From contig JAOUFI010000003.1 of the NCBI GenBank assembly GCA_029858305.1, positions 38,662 through 102,661 on the forward strand: a stretch of DNA of 64,000 nt, written 5' to 3'. This document shows positions 18,419-27,784 of this stretch, in pieces. The notes beneath the pieces were generated by a model. It saw only the letters and a program-made list of their open reading frames with translations, did no database searches and had not been told where the DNA came from. Made by a program: the position numbers and the translations under genes. Positions within the stretch are counted from its first letter, which is position 1. Every line of letters starts with the position of its first letter. The DNA is from Candidatus Thorarchaeota archaeon. GTDB taxonomy: Archaea > Asgardarchaeota > Thorarchaeia > Thorarchaeales > Thorarchaeaceae.

Positions 18419-19075
18419 ATGAAGCCATTACTTACTCCATCAATACTAGCAGCAAACTTCGCAAATCTTGAGGAAGACATCAGAGCAGCTGAGAGAGGTG
18501 GTGCGGACTATTTTCATCTGGACATAATGGACGGTCATTTTGTCCCAAACATATCTTTTGGACCGTGGATAGCCAAACAGATGAAGAAGATTACGGATAG
18601 ACCTCTTGACGCACATCTGATGATAACAAATCCCAGAGAGTACATTCCAAAGTTTATTGACGCTGGCGTAGAGCTGATCTATCCTCATGTAGAGGCATCA
18701 TATGATGTCTACAGAACCGTACAGATGATTACGGACTATGGAGCAAGAGCAGGCATTACACTCAATCCAGCCACACCGGTTTCTTCTTTGGAGGGCGTAA
18801 TCGACCTTATCGACTCGGTTTTAATTATGTCAGTTTGTCCAGGTTTCGGGGGGCAGAAATTCATCCCCTCATCGATGAAGAAAATAACCGATCTTCGAGC
18901 TCTTCTCGATGAAATCAAACCGAGTGTTCGCATTGCAGTTGATGGTGGTGTGACTCTTGAGAACATTCGAGACCTTCGCAAAGCTGGAGCTGATTTCTTC
19001 ATTGCAGGTTCAGCAGTGTTCAAAGCACCTGATATCGAAGAGAGAGTACGTGCAATGAAGAAGGCCATGGAATAG
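18419..19075 (+). CDS. rpe: Ribulose-phosphate 3-epimerase
   Basis: The 218 residues match the family length. TPSILAANFANLEED is the standard opening. HLDIMDGHFVPN supplies H33, D35 and D38, DAHLMI supplies H66, and AVDGGV supplies D175, the metal-binding and catalytic acid/base residues of the TIM barrel. MSVCPGFGGQKF is the phosphate loop. It interconverts ribulose 5-phosphate and xylulose 5-phosphate in the cytosol. The neighbouring transaldolase-type gene suggests a non-oxidative pentose phosphate function, unusual in archaea, many of which use the ribulose monophosphate route instead. Confidence 0.96.
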   Translation: MKPLLTPSILAANFANLEEDIRAAERGGADYFHLDIMDGHFVPNISFGPWIAKQMKKITDRPLDAHLMITNPREYIPKFIDAGVELIYPHVEASYDVYRTVQMITDYGARAGITLNPATPVSSLEGVIDLIDSVLIMSVCPGFGGQKFIPSSMKKITDLRALLDEIKPSVRIAVDGGVTLENIRDLRKAGADFFIAGSAVFKAPDIEERVRAMKKAME

Positions 19076-19076
19076 A

Positions 19077-19182
19077 ATTTTATATACACGATTTTTCTCC
19101 CAACCCTACGTTTTAAATCATGAATGAATGTTAGACAACCTAGTAACAACTTAATCTAGGTCGAAATAGGAGAGAACTATAA
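19077..19182 (+). promoter_or_regulatory. Probable TATA box and leader of the transaldolase gene
   Basis: AATTTTATATAC at 19077-19088, right after the rpe stop, is a good archaeal TATA element. The predicted transcription start would be near 19110, leaving a leader of about 70 bases. It includes a CCTAG/CTAGG stem near 19138-19159 and AGGAG just before the TTG start at 19183. The transaldolase may thus be expressed apart from rpe. Confidence 0.4.
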
Positions 19183-19833
19183 TTGAAATTCTTCATAGAT
19201 ACTGCCAATGTTGATGAGATTCGAAAGGCTCATGAGAGAGGAATGGTTGATGGTGTTACCACAAACCCATCACTGGTTGCAAAGGAAGGAAGAGATTTTC
19301 GCAAGATTATTGATGAGATTGCATCGTTTGTAGAAGGACCGATCAGTCTTGAGGTCATCAGCGAAGATTCAGAAGGAATGATGAAAGAAGCCAGAGAGCT
19401 AAACAGCTGGATTGACAATGCAGCCATTAAGATACCCATGACCTGGGAAGGTCTGAAGGCAGTCAAGCAGTGCGCAGATGAGGGTATCCAGACAAACGTC
19501 ACACTATGCTTCAGCGCAAATCAGGCACTTCTTGCAGCCAAAGCAGGAGCAACCTTCGTTTCTCCATTCATTGGTAGACTTGATGATGTTGGGCAAACAG
19601 GGATGGACTTGATTGAGAGCATTGGTCAAATCTATGCGAATTATGGAATTGATACAGAGATTATTGTTGCCAGTATCAGGCATCCGATCCATGTCTATGA
19701 AGCAGCACTTATTGGAGCAGATATTGCTACAATTCCTCCTGCAGTTCTTGATAAAATGGTGAACCATCCACTCACAGATGTTGGTATCAAGAAGTTCCTA
19801 GAAGATTGGGAAAAGGTAAAGAAAGCAAAGTGA
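19183..19833 (+). CDS. Transaldolase / fructose-6-phosphate aldolase family protein
   Basis: The 216-residue length marks the small subfamily (TalC/FsaA type), much shorter than classical transaldolase. [13 protein letters not shown] and [13 protein letters not shown] are the conserved strands of the barrel, and [12 protein letters not shown] holds the Schiff-base lysine, K83. It transfers or cleaves a dihydroxyacetone unit from sugar phosphates. Next to rpe it most likely works in pentose phosphate interconversion, but sequence alone does not separate transaldolase from fructose-6-phosphate aldolase. The TTG start at 19183 has AGGAG upstream. A hairpin terminator follows. Confidence 0.92.
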   Translation: MKFFIDTANVDEIRKAHERGMVDGVTTNPSLVAKEGRDFRKIIDEIASFVEGPISLEVISEDSEGMMKEARELNSWIDNAAIKIPMTWEGLKAVKQCADEGIQTNVTLCFSANQALLAAKAGATFVSPFIGRLDDVGQTGMDLIESIGQIYANYGIDTEIIVASIRHPIHVYEAALIGADIATIPPAVLDKMVNHPLTDVGIKKFLEDWEKVKKAK

Positions 19834-19877
19834 TTGCTATCTGTGTTTAATTAAGAACATTAAAGGTAAAGAAGTGG

Positions 19878-19910
19878 AAAGAGGGGATGAAGAGCTCCTC
19901 TTTATTTTGA
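19878..19910 (+). terminator. Hairpin terminator after the transaldolase gene
   Basis: AAAGAGG (19878-19884) pairs with CCTCTTT (19897-19903), a 7-bp stem, followed by ATTTTGA. It lies 45 bases after the transaldolase stop and before the amidohydrolase gene. Confidence 0.5.
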
Positions 19911-20019
19911 TTACAGCGCCTTGCCAATTGCTATTAAGATGAGAGGAATTATACCGTAAAGATTAATGACAAGAATGATATGCCGTTGCGTTGTCTATCA
20001 ACACTCTGTGGGAAGGCCT

Positions 20020-21573
20020 ATGAAGATCGAAGCTGACCTTGTTATCTTTAATGGGAACATCATCACTATGGATCCTCAAAAACCGAATGCCTCAGCTATG
20101 GCGGTGAAGAGCTATAAGGTCCTTGCAGTCGGTGAAGAAGATGCGGTAATCGATCTTGTTCCGGATGCAAAGCGGGTCATCGATCTTGGAGGTAAAACAG
20201 TCGTTCCAGGTTTCATTGATTCACACACTCATCTAACTAGTAGTGGCGTTAAAGAAGCCCATATCAAATTGAACGAGGCCAAATCAATTGATGAGGCTTT
20301 ACAAAAAATTAGAGAAGAATTGCATCGTTACTCCAATGAAGAGTGGATACTAGGGTATGGTTGGGATGAAAGCGAGTGGCCGATTAAACGGTATATTGAC
20401 GGTAAGGATTTAGATAATGTTAGTATGACCCAACCAATTATGGTAACAAGAGTAGATGGCCATCTTGCAGCGGTGAATATGATAGGACTGAAGAAACTCG
20501 GGATACCATTGAATCAAGAAGGAGTTCAGAAAGACAAGAAAGGAAAACCAACTGGCATTTTGAAGGATATTGAGGAAGTCTGGGAGAAGGTGAGACCAAG
20601 TCCAGAGAAGATACAAAAAGGTGTCAAAGCAGGGAATAAAATTGCTAATGGGCTAGGTATCACCACTGCTGTTGATAATGCAAGCAGTGGAACTTTGAAG
20701 TATATTCGTGAAGTGGAAACTATGGATAAACTCACTACACGGATGATAGTGAATTTCCCTGTTGAGCAGATTGACCATCTTATCGCCCTTGGCATGACCT
20801 CAGGAATGGGCAGTCCACTCGTAAAAATTGGGGGCGTCAAGATATTTACTGATGGGTCCATTGGTGCAATGACCGCAGCAGTATCGAGAGGATACAAAAC
20901 AGATCCCAAGAACAAAGGGATGCTACTCTTTTCAAAAGCCAAATACAGCAAAATCGTGCGAAAAGCTGTTGAGAATAATATTCAGACTGTTACGCATGCT
21001 ATTGGAGATGAGGCCATTGAGATGGTCATAACAACCTTCGAAGACATTGAAGACAAAAGCATACTACGCGACCAACGCCATCGAATTGAACATGCTGAGC
21101 TGATAAATGAGTACCAAATTCGGAGAGCTGTAAGTCTTGGCCTTATCCTTTCGATGCAGCCCAACTTCGTAGGGCGTTGGCAACATGAGGGAGGTCTTTA
21201 TGATTCGAGGCTGGACGAAGAAACTGTTCGTGGAATGAACATGTTCAGGGTTGCACTAGATAATGGTGCCAGATTGTGTTTTGGTTCTGACGGAATGCCG
21301 TACGGACCTCTCTATGGCATCTGGTCAGCAACAACTCACCCCAACGAGAGAGTTAAACTCACAGTTGAAGAAGCATTACGATGCTATACAATGGAGAGTG
21401 CGTATTCTGTTTTCCAAGAGAGCACACTAGGCAGTTTGACTGTCGGTAAGAGAGCTGACTTTGTTGTACTATCAGAGAATATTCTGGAGATACCACCAGA
21501 TAGAATCAAAGATGTAGATATTGATATGACAGTTGTTGGAGGTATCGTCGAATATTCCGCAGCGAAACTCTGA
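20020..21573 (+). CDS. Metal-dependent amidohydrolase, YtcJ-like (COG1574)
   Basis: From ATG 20020 the protein has 517 residues. ADLVIFNGNIITMDP and GKTVVPGFIDSHTHL give the N-terminal composite sandwich and the first metal-binding HxH pair. Later metal and catalytic positions appear in VTHAIGDEA, HRIEHAEL and CFGSDGMPYG. This family includes N-substituted formamide deformylases and uncharacterised cytosolic hydrolases; the substrate is unknown. GGAAGG precedes ATG 20020; an upstream ATG at 19966 would add 18 residues unlike the family and is less likely. mutL starts 11 bases after the stop, so the two are probably cotranscribed. Confidence 0.92.
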   Translation: MKIEADLVIFNGNIITMDPQKPNASAMAVKSYKVLAVGEEDAVIDLVPDAKRVIDLGGKTVVPGFIDSHTHLTSSGVKEAHIKLNEAKSIDEALQKIREELHRYSNEEWILGYGWDESEWPIKRYIDGKDLDNVSMTQPIMVTRVDGHLAAVNMIGLKKLGIPLNQEGVQKDKKGKPTGILKDIEEVWEKVRPSPEKIQKGVKAGNKIANGLGITTAVDNASSGTLKYIREVETMDKLTTRMIVNFPVEQIDHLIALGMTSGMGSPLVKIGGVKIFTDGSIGAMTAAVSRGYKTDPKNKGMLLFSKAKYSKIVRKAVENNIQTVTHAIGDEAIEMVITTFEDIEDKSILRDQRHRIEHAELINEYQIRRAVSLGLILSMQPNFVGRWQHEGGLYDSRLDEETVRGMNMFRVALDNGARLCFGSDGMPYGPLYGIWSATTHPNERVKLTVEEALRCYTMESAYSVFQESTLGSLTVGKRADFVVLSENILEIPPDRIKDVDIDMTVVGGIVEYSAAKL

Positions 21574-21584
21574 GGTGTGATAAT

Positions 21585-23399
21585 ATGGGGAAGGTCAGAG
21601 TACTGACCGAGGATCTTGTGTCCTTGATTTCAGCTGGAGAGGTCATCGAGAATCCTTCTTCTATCGTAAAGGAATTGATTGAGAATTCATTGGATGCAGG
21701 AGCAGACATGGTAGATGTAATGATCGAAGGAGGAGGAATAAAGACAATCTCGGTTTCAGATAATGGAAGTGGTATCCTCAAGGAGGATTGTCGAATCTGT
21801 CTCCAACGTTATTCGACAAGTAAAATCAGTACGAGAGCTGATCTTGATAGGATAGTTACTTATGGATTCAGAGGGGAAGCGCTTGCAAGCATCGCTTCCG
21901 TTGCTGATATAAAGATTGTAACGCGAACAGAGGAAGAAGAAACAGGAACACTCATTCAGTCTAGGTTTGGAAAAAAACCAACCTACAGCGAGATATCACG
22001 TCCAAGAGGGACAACTGTAGAGGTCAGGGATCTGTTCAGAAATATTGCAGCTCGCCGAAAGCATCTAGCTGATGCAAAGGTAGAATCACAGAGAATCCAG
22101 GAGGTTGTGATGAAACATGCAGCTATTCGTCCGGAGATCGGTTTTCGTCTAATTAGAGATGGAGAAACCATCATCGACAGCCCCCCTAGTCAGACAGCAA
22201 CAGATAGGATTGCATCTTTATGGGGCAGTGAAATTGCGAAGGCTCTAATCGATGTCGACTTCGCTGTGGATAATGTAAGAATCCATGGTTTTGTTGCAAG
22301 ACCTCCCGTATCTCGAGGTAATAGGTCTCGCGAATATTTCTCAGTGGTCAAGAGACCGGTAACTGATGAGAAGATGAGCCAAGCTCTTGAGTCTGTTTTT
22401 TCTACAACCTTGATGAAAGGACAATATCCAATATGCGCGCTAGATGTTTCAATCGATCTCTCGAAAGTTGATGTCAATGTACATCCAACAAAGAGGGAAG
22501 TAAGGATTCTTGACATCAATGAAGTTTGCACAATTTTGAAAAAAGCGGTTCGTTATTCTTTCGGAGAGCGCGATTTACCGGAAGAGGTAACATCCTTAGA
22601 AGATACGATTGGTGAATCTCTTCAGGCAATCTCAACCGATATTGTACAAAGTACTACGCCGAGCATGAGCCCAATCTCCCATGAGGATCAGATAGCAGCA
22701 GTGCCACTAGTTGAGCAAATGCTACTCAAGCCGATATCTGATGATGAGCATGAATCTCTCGATGTTGCCATATTAGGCGGAGTCTTCAGAATAATCGGAC
22801 AGATTCACAATCTCTACATCCTTCTTGAATTCGATGATGGGCTCTTGATTGTGGATCAGCATGCTGCTCATGAGAGAGTTCTTTATGAGCAACTGCGAAA
22901 AGAAATGAATGATGGAACAATAGCCATTCAAGAACTACTCCAACCCTTTGTACTTAGCTTGAGTCGAAAAGATGCAGAACAGATACTAGGAATCTCAGAT
23001 ATTCTCGATGATATTGGATATACAGTGAGTAGCTTTGGTGGAAATGATATTTCAATCTCTACACTCCCGGAAATCTTTGGCAGAATAGCATCCGAAAAGG
23101 AGCTAATGGCTCTAGTAGACAGGATTATTGATCTTGGGCAGCATACTGCACGAGAAACCTTCATGGATGAATTAGTCAAAGTAACAGCCTGTCATTCTGC
23201 TATACGCTCCGGTCAGCCACTCAATACTGAAGAGATTCGTAATCTTCTTGTAGATTTGTCAAAGACGAAAAGTAAGTACAATTGTTGTCATGGCAGACCT
23301 TCCATGCTCAAGATACTAAAAGATGATATCGATCGCAGTGTTGGTAGGATGGGACCTGATGCTATTAGTAGATATAGAGCAAGGCATGGTTTGAAATAG
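21585..23399 (+). CDS. mutL: DNA mismatch repair protein MutL with endonuclease motif
   Basis: The 604 residues have the GHKL ATPase at the N-terminus: ELIENSLDAG (E33, N34, D37), DNGSGI (59-64) and GFRGEAL (94-100), with the VNVHPTKREV strand closing the transducer domain. The C-terminal domain keeps DQHAAHERVLYE from D424, which fits the DQHA(x)2E(x)4E nuclease motif, together with ACHSAIRSG (about 535) and CCHGRPS (567-573). This is a nicking MutL as in Bacillus and eukaryotic MutL-alpha, not the nuclease-less E. coli type. It acts with MutS, whose gene is about 18 kb upstream. It probably shares a transcript with the amidohydrolase gene. Confidence 0.97.
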   Translation: MGKVRVLTEDLVSLISAGEVIENPSSIVKELIENSLDAGADMVDVMIEGGGIKTISVSDNGSGILKEDCRICLQRYSTSKISTRADLDRIVTYGFRGEALASIASVADIKIVTRTEEEETGTLIQSRFGKKPTYSEISRPRGTTVEVRDLFRNIAARRKHLADAKVESQRIQEVVMKHAAIRPEIGFRLIRDGETIIDSPPSQTATDRIASLWGSEIAKALIDVDFAVDNVRIHGFVARPPVSRGNRSREYFSVVKRPVTDEKMSQALESVFSTTLMKGQYPICALDVSIDLSKVDVNVHPTKREVRILDINEVCTILKKAVRYSFGERDLPEEVTSLEDTIGESLQAISTDIVQSTTPSMSPISHEDQIAAVPLVEQMLLKPISDDEHESLDVAILGGVFRIIGQIHNLYILLEFDDGLLIVDQHAAHERVLYEQLRKEMNDGTIAIQELLQPFVLSLSRKDAEQILGISDILDDIGYTVSSFGGNDISISTLPEIFGRIASEKELMALVDRIIDLGQHTARETFMDELVKVTACHSAIRSGQPLNTEEIRNLLVDLSKTKSKYNCCHGRPSMLKILKDDIDRSVGRMGPDAISRYRARHGLK

Positions 23400-23550
23400 C
23401 TCTGAGTACTTTCCATAGATTGACGAAGGTGCATACTGATAAGAGAATCTAACCATAGAAAGAATGGCAGTCGATGAGGCTAACAATACTGTCAGAGCCT
23501 TGAGCGATGATGAAACGGTGAGCAGCTGAGACTTGCCACCCTATACACTC

Positions 23551-24588
23551 TCATCTGAGCAATTCATCAACAAGTAAGTCGATTTTGGGAATAATAATCC
23601 CTGTTAAATCTTCGAGTCTATCGCGTACACCTTTTATGTGGTCCACTCTTGACTTAATCATCTCTATGGCATCTGGTCGCATTCCCAACTCATCAGCGCC
23701 CAGACTCAATGACGTAGAAATATCAAAAAGACGTCTAAGAATTGCTGTTACTTCAAAGAATTCAATTTGTTCAACCGGTTTCTGCGCAGCTTTTTCATAG
23801 TTTTTGAGAATATCTTCACGCAACTTCATACTACCAAAGGTCCCAGATAATAGTAAAGTCCAAGCGAGATCCTTACGATAGTCATCAATGCTTGAAGCTC
23901 CCCAATCTATTACGTACGGCTTATCACTACTATCAAGAAGAATGTTGAATGGATGATAATCTCCGTGTGTAATGGATGGTGTAACACTAGAAATACCATC
24001 AACTCGTTTCATTAGCCACTCATATATTGGAGTCAATTCTTTCTTTTGATACTCCTTGAGTGCAATCTTATACCGAGTAAGACGGGAGAAAACTAGACCA
24101 CGCGTATCGGACAAGGATTGCTTCTCTGAGTCAGTTGCAAAAGATGTCCAATCTAATCGATGCAAATTCACAAAGAGTCTACAGAAAATTTCCATCCACC
24201 TTTTATATTCAAATTCAGAGGCACCTAGTTTTTCATCAAGAAGCAATCCATCAATTCGCTCCATGAGTATGAATGGATTACCAATAACGCCAGCATCTTT
24301 CTCAACGAGATAAACCTCTGGAACAGGATATCCCAAATTGTAAAGTTGCTTCATCTTTGAAAATTCGGCTAGCGCCTTTGCAGTTGCACCTTTACCAGGG
24401 AATATTCGAGCGATAATGCCTTGATCGTGCGATTCGCCATTAGATTGCCAATTAAGGTCGAGAGAGATGATTTCTGTTTCCCACCCACTGGTAATATTAC
24501 GAAGATTGTTGACTTGGAGATTGTTTCTATCTGAATAGTATTGGCGAATGTAGTTAATTAACGGTGCAGATTCCATGAAAATACACAT
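23551..24588 (-). CDS. Aminoglycoside phosphotransferase (APH)-family kinase
   Basis: The 345 residues have the kinase-like fold of the APH family. The catalytic loop reads THGDYHPFNILLD and the metal-binding DFG equivalent is VIDWGASSIDDY. An upstream PFILMERIDG segment matches the hinge. Members phosphorylate small molecules such as choline, homoserine, sugars or aminoglycosides; the acceptor cannot be predicted. The gene may start at ATG 24588 or at ATG 24576 four codons later; neither has a clear Shine-Dalgarno motif. It is convergent with mutL and is separated from the upstream surface-protein gene by a terminator. Confidence 0.85.
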   Translation of the reverse strand: MCIFMESAPLINYIRQYYSDRNNLQVNNLRNITSGWETEIISLDLNWQSNGESHDQGIIARIFPGKGATAKALAEFSKMKQLYNLGYPVPEVYLVEKDAGVIGNPFILMERIDGLLLDEKLGASEFEYKRWMEIFCRLFVNLHRLDWTSFATDSEKQSLSDTRGLVFSRLTRYKIALKEYQKKELTPIYEWLMKRVDGISSVTPSITHGDYHPFNILLDSSDKPYVIDWGASSIDDYRKDLAWTLLLSGTFGSMKLREDILKNYEKAAQKPVEQIEFFEVTAILRRLFDISTSLSLGADELGMRPDAIEMIKSRVDHIKGVRDRLEDLTGIIIPKIDLLVDELLR

Positions 24589-24619
24589 ATTATTACACTA
24601 AATTAGTTATTCCTATCGA

Positions 24620-24666
24620 CAACAAAAAAGAAAGGAAGAGAGAGGGCTTTCCAAGAAGACCTCTCT
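24620..24666 (-). terminator. Minus-strand hairpin terminator
   Basis: Read on the minus strand, AGAGAGG and CCTCTCT form a 7-bp stem (24639-24666), followed by TCCTTTCTTTTTTGTTG. It ends the surface-protein transcript 7 bases after its stop, upstream of the kinase gene. Confidence 0.65.
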
Positions 24667-24672
24667 ATAGGT

Positions 24673-26910
24673 TTACTTTTTCTTGGTCGACTTCTTCTTT
24701 GGCTTAGGTGCAGGTGCTGAAGATCGTCGCCTCATGACTAATGCGATGATAACTATCAATGCGATAGCTGCACCGCCAATTATGAGTAGAGTCGTTAAAT
24801 CAAGTGGGAATCCGCCTCCACCTGGAGCTAGCATGTATGTAATCTCATTTTGCCAGAGCTCAACTCTATCCTCATAGGTTGAATCATCCTCATCAGTTCC
24901 GAAGTTATCGATTAGAAAACCATTGAAGAGAGTCTGTTTGACGTTGCTTACCACAATAGCTGCATTTCCATCTTGGACATCCACAGATATGCCTGCGAGT
25001 GCAGTAAAACCGGGTCGAACTGTCATAGCATCTCCATCATCACCGAAAAGCACTACGGATGTGTAATTATGCCCTCCATGATCATTTGGTTCTGTGAAGA
25101 TAGGATGAGAGGCATCCCAAATATACATTGATGGAGTCCCAGAAAGCGAGGAGGAGTATTCTACGCCTAACTTTGACCAGAGTGGATGTGTTGGATTGTC
25201 ATCCAAGTTCCAGTAGGTCATGATCAACTTTCCGCCGTCATCTGCGTATGCATAGAGTTCATCCAGAATGATAAGTTCCTGCAAATGGTTCACTGCATTG
25301 TAGATTATGAGATCCCATGTCTTAGAATCAATGAAGTCATCCAAGTATGAACGATTTGTGAACACCTGAAATGAAAGTCCCAAATCAAGTAATGCACGAG
25401 CAGCTGAGCACGTGATCCCTTGATAGTCATCGAATAGAAGTATCTCAGCATCATTGGAAGATAGCCAAACCAGGACGTTAAGTGCAAATCGTAGGTTATA
25501 TCCTAGAGTTATCCCGCTACTATCGAAGATATTCATGTCTGCAGAGAGTATTGCACGACCTTGGCCAAATTCCTGCGCTGCTACAACAGGATCTGCACCT
25601 TCAAACCAAATCGCAGTTGCGTTTGCTAGGACAACTAGATGATTTCGGTTACCCATTGCAAGGCTATTGCAGCTCTCTACTGTGACGTGTGATCCAGGAG
25701 TAGCGGATATAGATCCCAAGATATTATTTGTTCCAAGACTCATGTCAAAATTCTGCAATAGTGAGTTAATAGCTAAATCACCAGGATTCGGACCTGGAAA
25801 GTCGTGTCTATCACCCAAGACGAGTAGACTACCACCGCCACTTACCCATTCTTCAACAACTTGAATCTCAGAAGAAGTGTAGTTCAGATCTGGCCATGGA
25901 AGCACAAGTATGTCATAGTCAGCCAACCTCTCGGAGGTGAAATTAGCCGTCGATGTAGGATAGAACTTGTCATATGTGAAGGTGTGATTGACTGCAAGAT
26001 TTCTAAATTGTGCAAAATTGCTTATTGGATCGGTAAGGGTTGAAAACTCACCATCCCAACTATCCACAGATAATCGAGGTTGGTGTGATAAGTCATAGGC
26101 AACTCGACCCCTGGGTCTAGGGATGAGCCATTCGACGGAGTCCACAATTATGCTCTCAAAATCTGCAGGAATAGAGGATCCATCACCAGGAAGTTGTACA
26201 ATTTTTCCACCCTTATTGCCATTATTCACTGCAAATGCAGTAACAAATAAGGGAGCTGAATTAATGCTCAACATTTCTGTGACATCATAATTGACATCCA
26301 TATCTTCGAGAACAAGAGTTGAAGTAGTCATCCAATTTGCAGTTCTTTCACTGACAGTATCATTGATATGATAATCTTTCATTGTTGAGTGACGTGATGT
26401 GACATTCTGTGTATCAGAAGAAAGATACATCCAGTGTGTGATAAGACCATCATCAATCATTCCATATTCAAGAAAGCCTTCGTAGAAGAGATAACTTAGA
26501 GGGCTATTGAAACTCAATATCGAGCCTCCGCCCAGCCAGAATTCTTTCACAAGCAATGAGATACTTTCTCGTGGAAGATTATTCACCAGAATGAAGACAT
26601 CATAGTCTATTGTGAGCAGTTCGTGGTTGAGGATGTCTGCTGTTGTAAGTCTTGTCACAGAATGACCAGCATCTTCAAGGAGTGTTTCCAACTCATCAAG
26701 ATGATTTGTTAGGTTCTCTGCATTTGAATATGCAGGAACAGTTACATTATCTTCGTCATAGAGTGCAACCCTAGCATCGCGCGACATCTGTGCGGGTACA
26801 GCTAGAGATTGCATTACTACATTATCATTCAATCCAACAAGAGTTGTTGGTACGATGAACATTGAAGTCAGAAATATCGATATCAATATGATAGGTAGGA
26901 CGCGGTTCAA
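24673..26910 (-). CDS. Large anchored surface protein with repeated GATase-like domains
   Basis: From TTG 26910 the product has 745 residues: a signal peptide (VLPIILISIFLTSMFIVP), an ectodomain, one C-terminal helix (LLIIGGAAIALIVIIALVM) and a Lys-rich tail, so the bulk is outside. The ectodomain seems to hold three Rossmann-like units, each with an open strand such as DYDVFILVNNLP, DYDILVLPWPDL or TWDLIIYNAV. The first two are followed by a Gly-Gly turn of the type GGGSILSF or GGGSLLVLG, the third by DDGGKLIMTY. This resembles the class I glutamine-amidotransferase-like / GIFT fold (DUF4350-like), without a visible catalytic Cys. A binding role, for instance for sugars, is inference. TTG 26910 is chosen because GAGGTGAGG lies just before it. 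Confidence 0.7.
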   Translation of the reverse strand: MNRVLPIILISIFLTSMFIVPTTLVGLNDNVVMQSLAVPAQMSRDARVALYDEDNVTVPAYSNAENLTNHLDELETLLEDAGHSVTRLTTADILNHELLTIDYDVFILVNNLPRESISLLVKEFWLGGGSILSFNSPLSYLFYEGFLEYGMIDDGLITHWMYLSSDTQNVTSRHSTMKDYHINDTVSERTANWMTTSTLVLEDMDVNYDVTEMLSINSAPLFVTAFAVNNGNKGGKIVQLPGDGSSIPADFESIIVDSVEWLIPRPRGRVAYDLSHQPRLSVDSWDGEFSTLTDPISNFAQFRNLAVNHTFTYDKFYPTSTANFTSERLADYDILVLPWPDLNYTSSEIQVVEEWVSGGGSLLVLGDRHDFPGPNPGDLAINSLLQNFDMSLGTNNILGSISATPGSHVTVESCNSLAMGNRNHLVVLANATAIWFEGADPVVAAQEFGQGRAILSADMNIFDSSGITLGYNLRFALNVLVWLSSNDAEILLFDDYQGITCSAARALLDLGLSFQVFTNRSYLDDFIDSKTWDLIIYNAVNHLQELIILDELYAYADDGGKLIMTYWNLDDNPTHPLWSKLGVEYSSSLSGTPSMYIWDASHPIFTEPNDHGGHNYTSVVLFGDDGDAMTVRPGFTALAGISVDVQDGNAAIVVSNVKQTLFNGFLIDNFGTDEDDSTYEDRVELWQNEITYMLAPGGGGFPLDLTTLLIIGGAAIALIVIIALVMRRRSSAPAPKPKKKSTKKK

Positions 26911-27040
26911 AACCTCACCTCTCAAATTTGGAAGGATTATTCTGTTATAAATCCACTAAAAAAATCATTCTCCTTTCAGATTTTATTTGTCAGCAGGCTG
27001 AATTTATATTGAGGACTTCAAGTTCATATCATGACTACAA

Positions 27041-27559
27041 ATGTTCGACTTGCTATTCGTACTCTTGATAGAAGCGAGTGTCATTATCATAGTTGTATGG
27101 ATAACCTGGTCAGCAATAGTTGGCGCACCGTGGCTACCCACTCCAAAGAGCAGAGTAAGAAGTATGCTCGAATTTGCAGGTGTTAATCAAAATGACAGGG
27201 TGTACGACCTAGGCTCTGGAGATGGTCGAATCATCGTGATGGCTGCAAAAGAATTCGGAGCACAATCCACTGGCATTGAAGTCGATCCCCTTCGAATCTT
27301 ATGGACGAAACTAGCAATCAGGCGCAACAAACTTGGAAACAAAGTCAACGTTATTCGCGGAAATTTCTTCAACATCAACATCGAGGATGCGACTGTCGTC
27401 ACACTGTACCAAGGACACGAAATTAACAAGAAAATACGTGACAAACTCTCTGTCGAACTTAGACATGGTACTCGTGTTGTGTCATACCGCTTCATCCTCG
27501 AAGGGTGGAGTCCAGTAAAGACAAGTGAGGAAAAATCAGTTTATCTATACATTGTGTAA
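27041..27559 (+). CDS. Membrane-anchored SAM-dependent methyltransferase (FAM173 / archaeal KMT-like)
   Basis: The 172 residues begin with a hydrophobic helix (about 3-25) followed by GAPWLPTPKSRVRSML. Motif I is VYDLGSGDGRIIV and the acidic post-I residue sits in STGIEVDPLRI. The layout (short N-terminal membrane helix, then a small class I methyltransferase with GSGDGR) matches the FAM173 / ATPSCKMT lysine methyltransferases and their archaeal relatives, so a protein substrate is plausible. A membrane-protein target such as an ATPase rotor subunit is speculation. TTTATATT near 27003-27010 may be the TATA box of a nearly leaderless transcript. Confidence 0.78.
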   Translation: MFDLLFVLLIEASVIIIVVWITWSAIVGAPWLPTPKSRVRSMLEFAGVNQNDRVYDLGSGDGRIIVMAAKEFGAQSTGIEVDPLRILWTKLAIRRNKLGNKVNVIRGNFFNINIEDATVVTLYQGHEINKKIRDKLSVELRHGTRVVSYRFILEGWSPVKTSEEKSVYLYIV

Positions 27560-27704
27560 AGACTCTCTGTTGAAAACCTCCTTGCTTAGTAGTTTATGCA
27601 GTGTCTCACGAATCGAAATGATGAACGAGTCAAGACCTACATTGATAACTTGCGGAAAAAGTCCAGATGAGGTATAATATCCCTTATAGCACATTAATGA
27701 ACTT

Positions 27705-27760
27705 CTAAACATCTCTCAAAAAGCGAAGACTTTTACTATGATTTGTTGATAGATGTTTAG
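27705..27760. repeat. 10-bp inverted repeat upstream of the YbjN-like gene
   Basis: CTAAACATCT (27705-27714) and AGATGTTTAG (27751-27760) are perfect inverted repeats 36 bases apart. The region between has a smaller AAAAG/CTTTT stem. The element ends 24 bases before the ATG at 27785. It could form a leader hairpin or be a pair of operator half-sites. Confidence 0.4.
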
Positions 27761-27784
27761 GCAAAAAGAAACACTTGCAATAAC

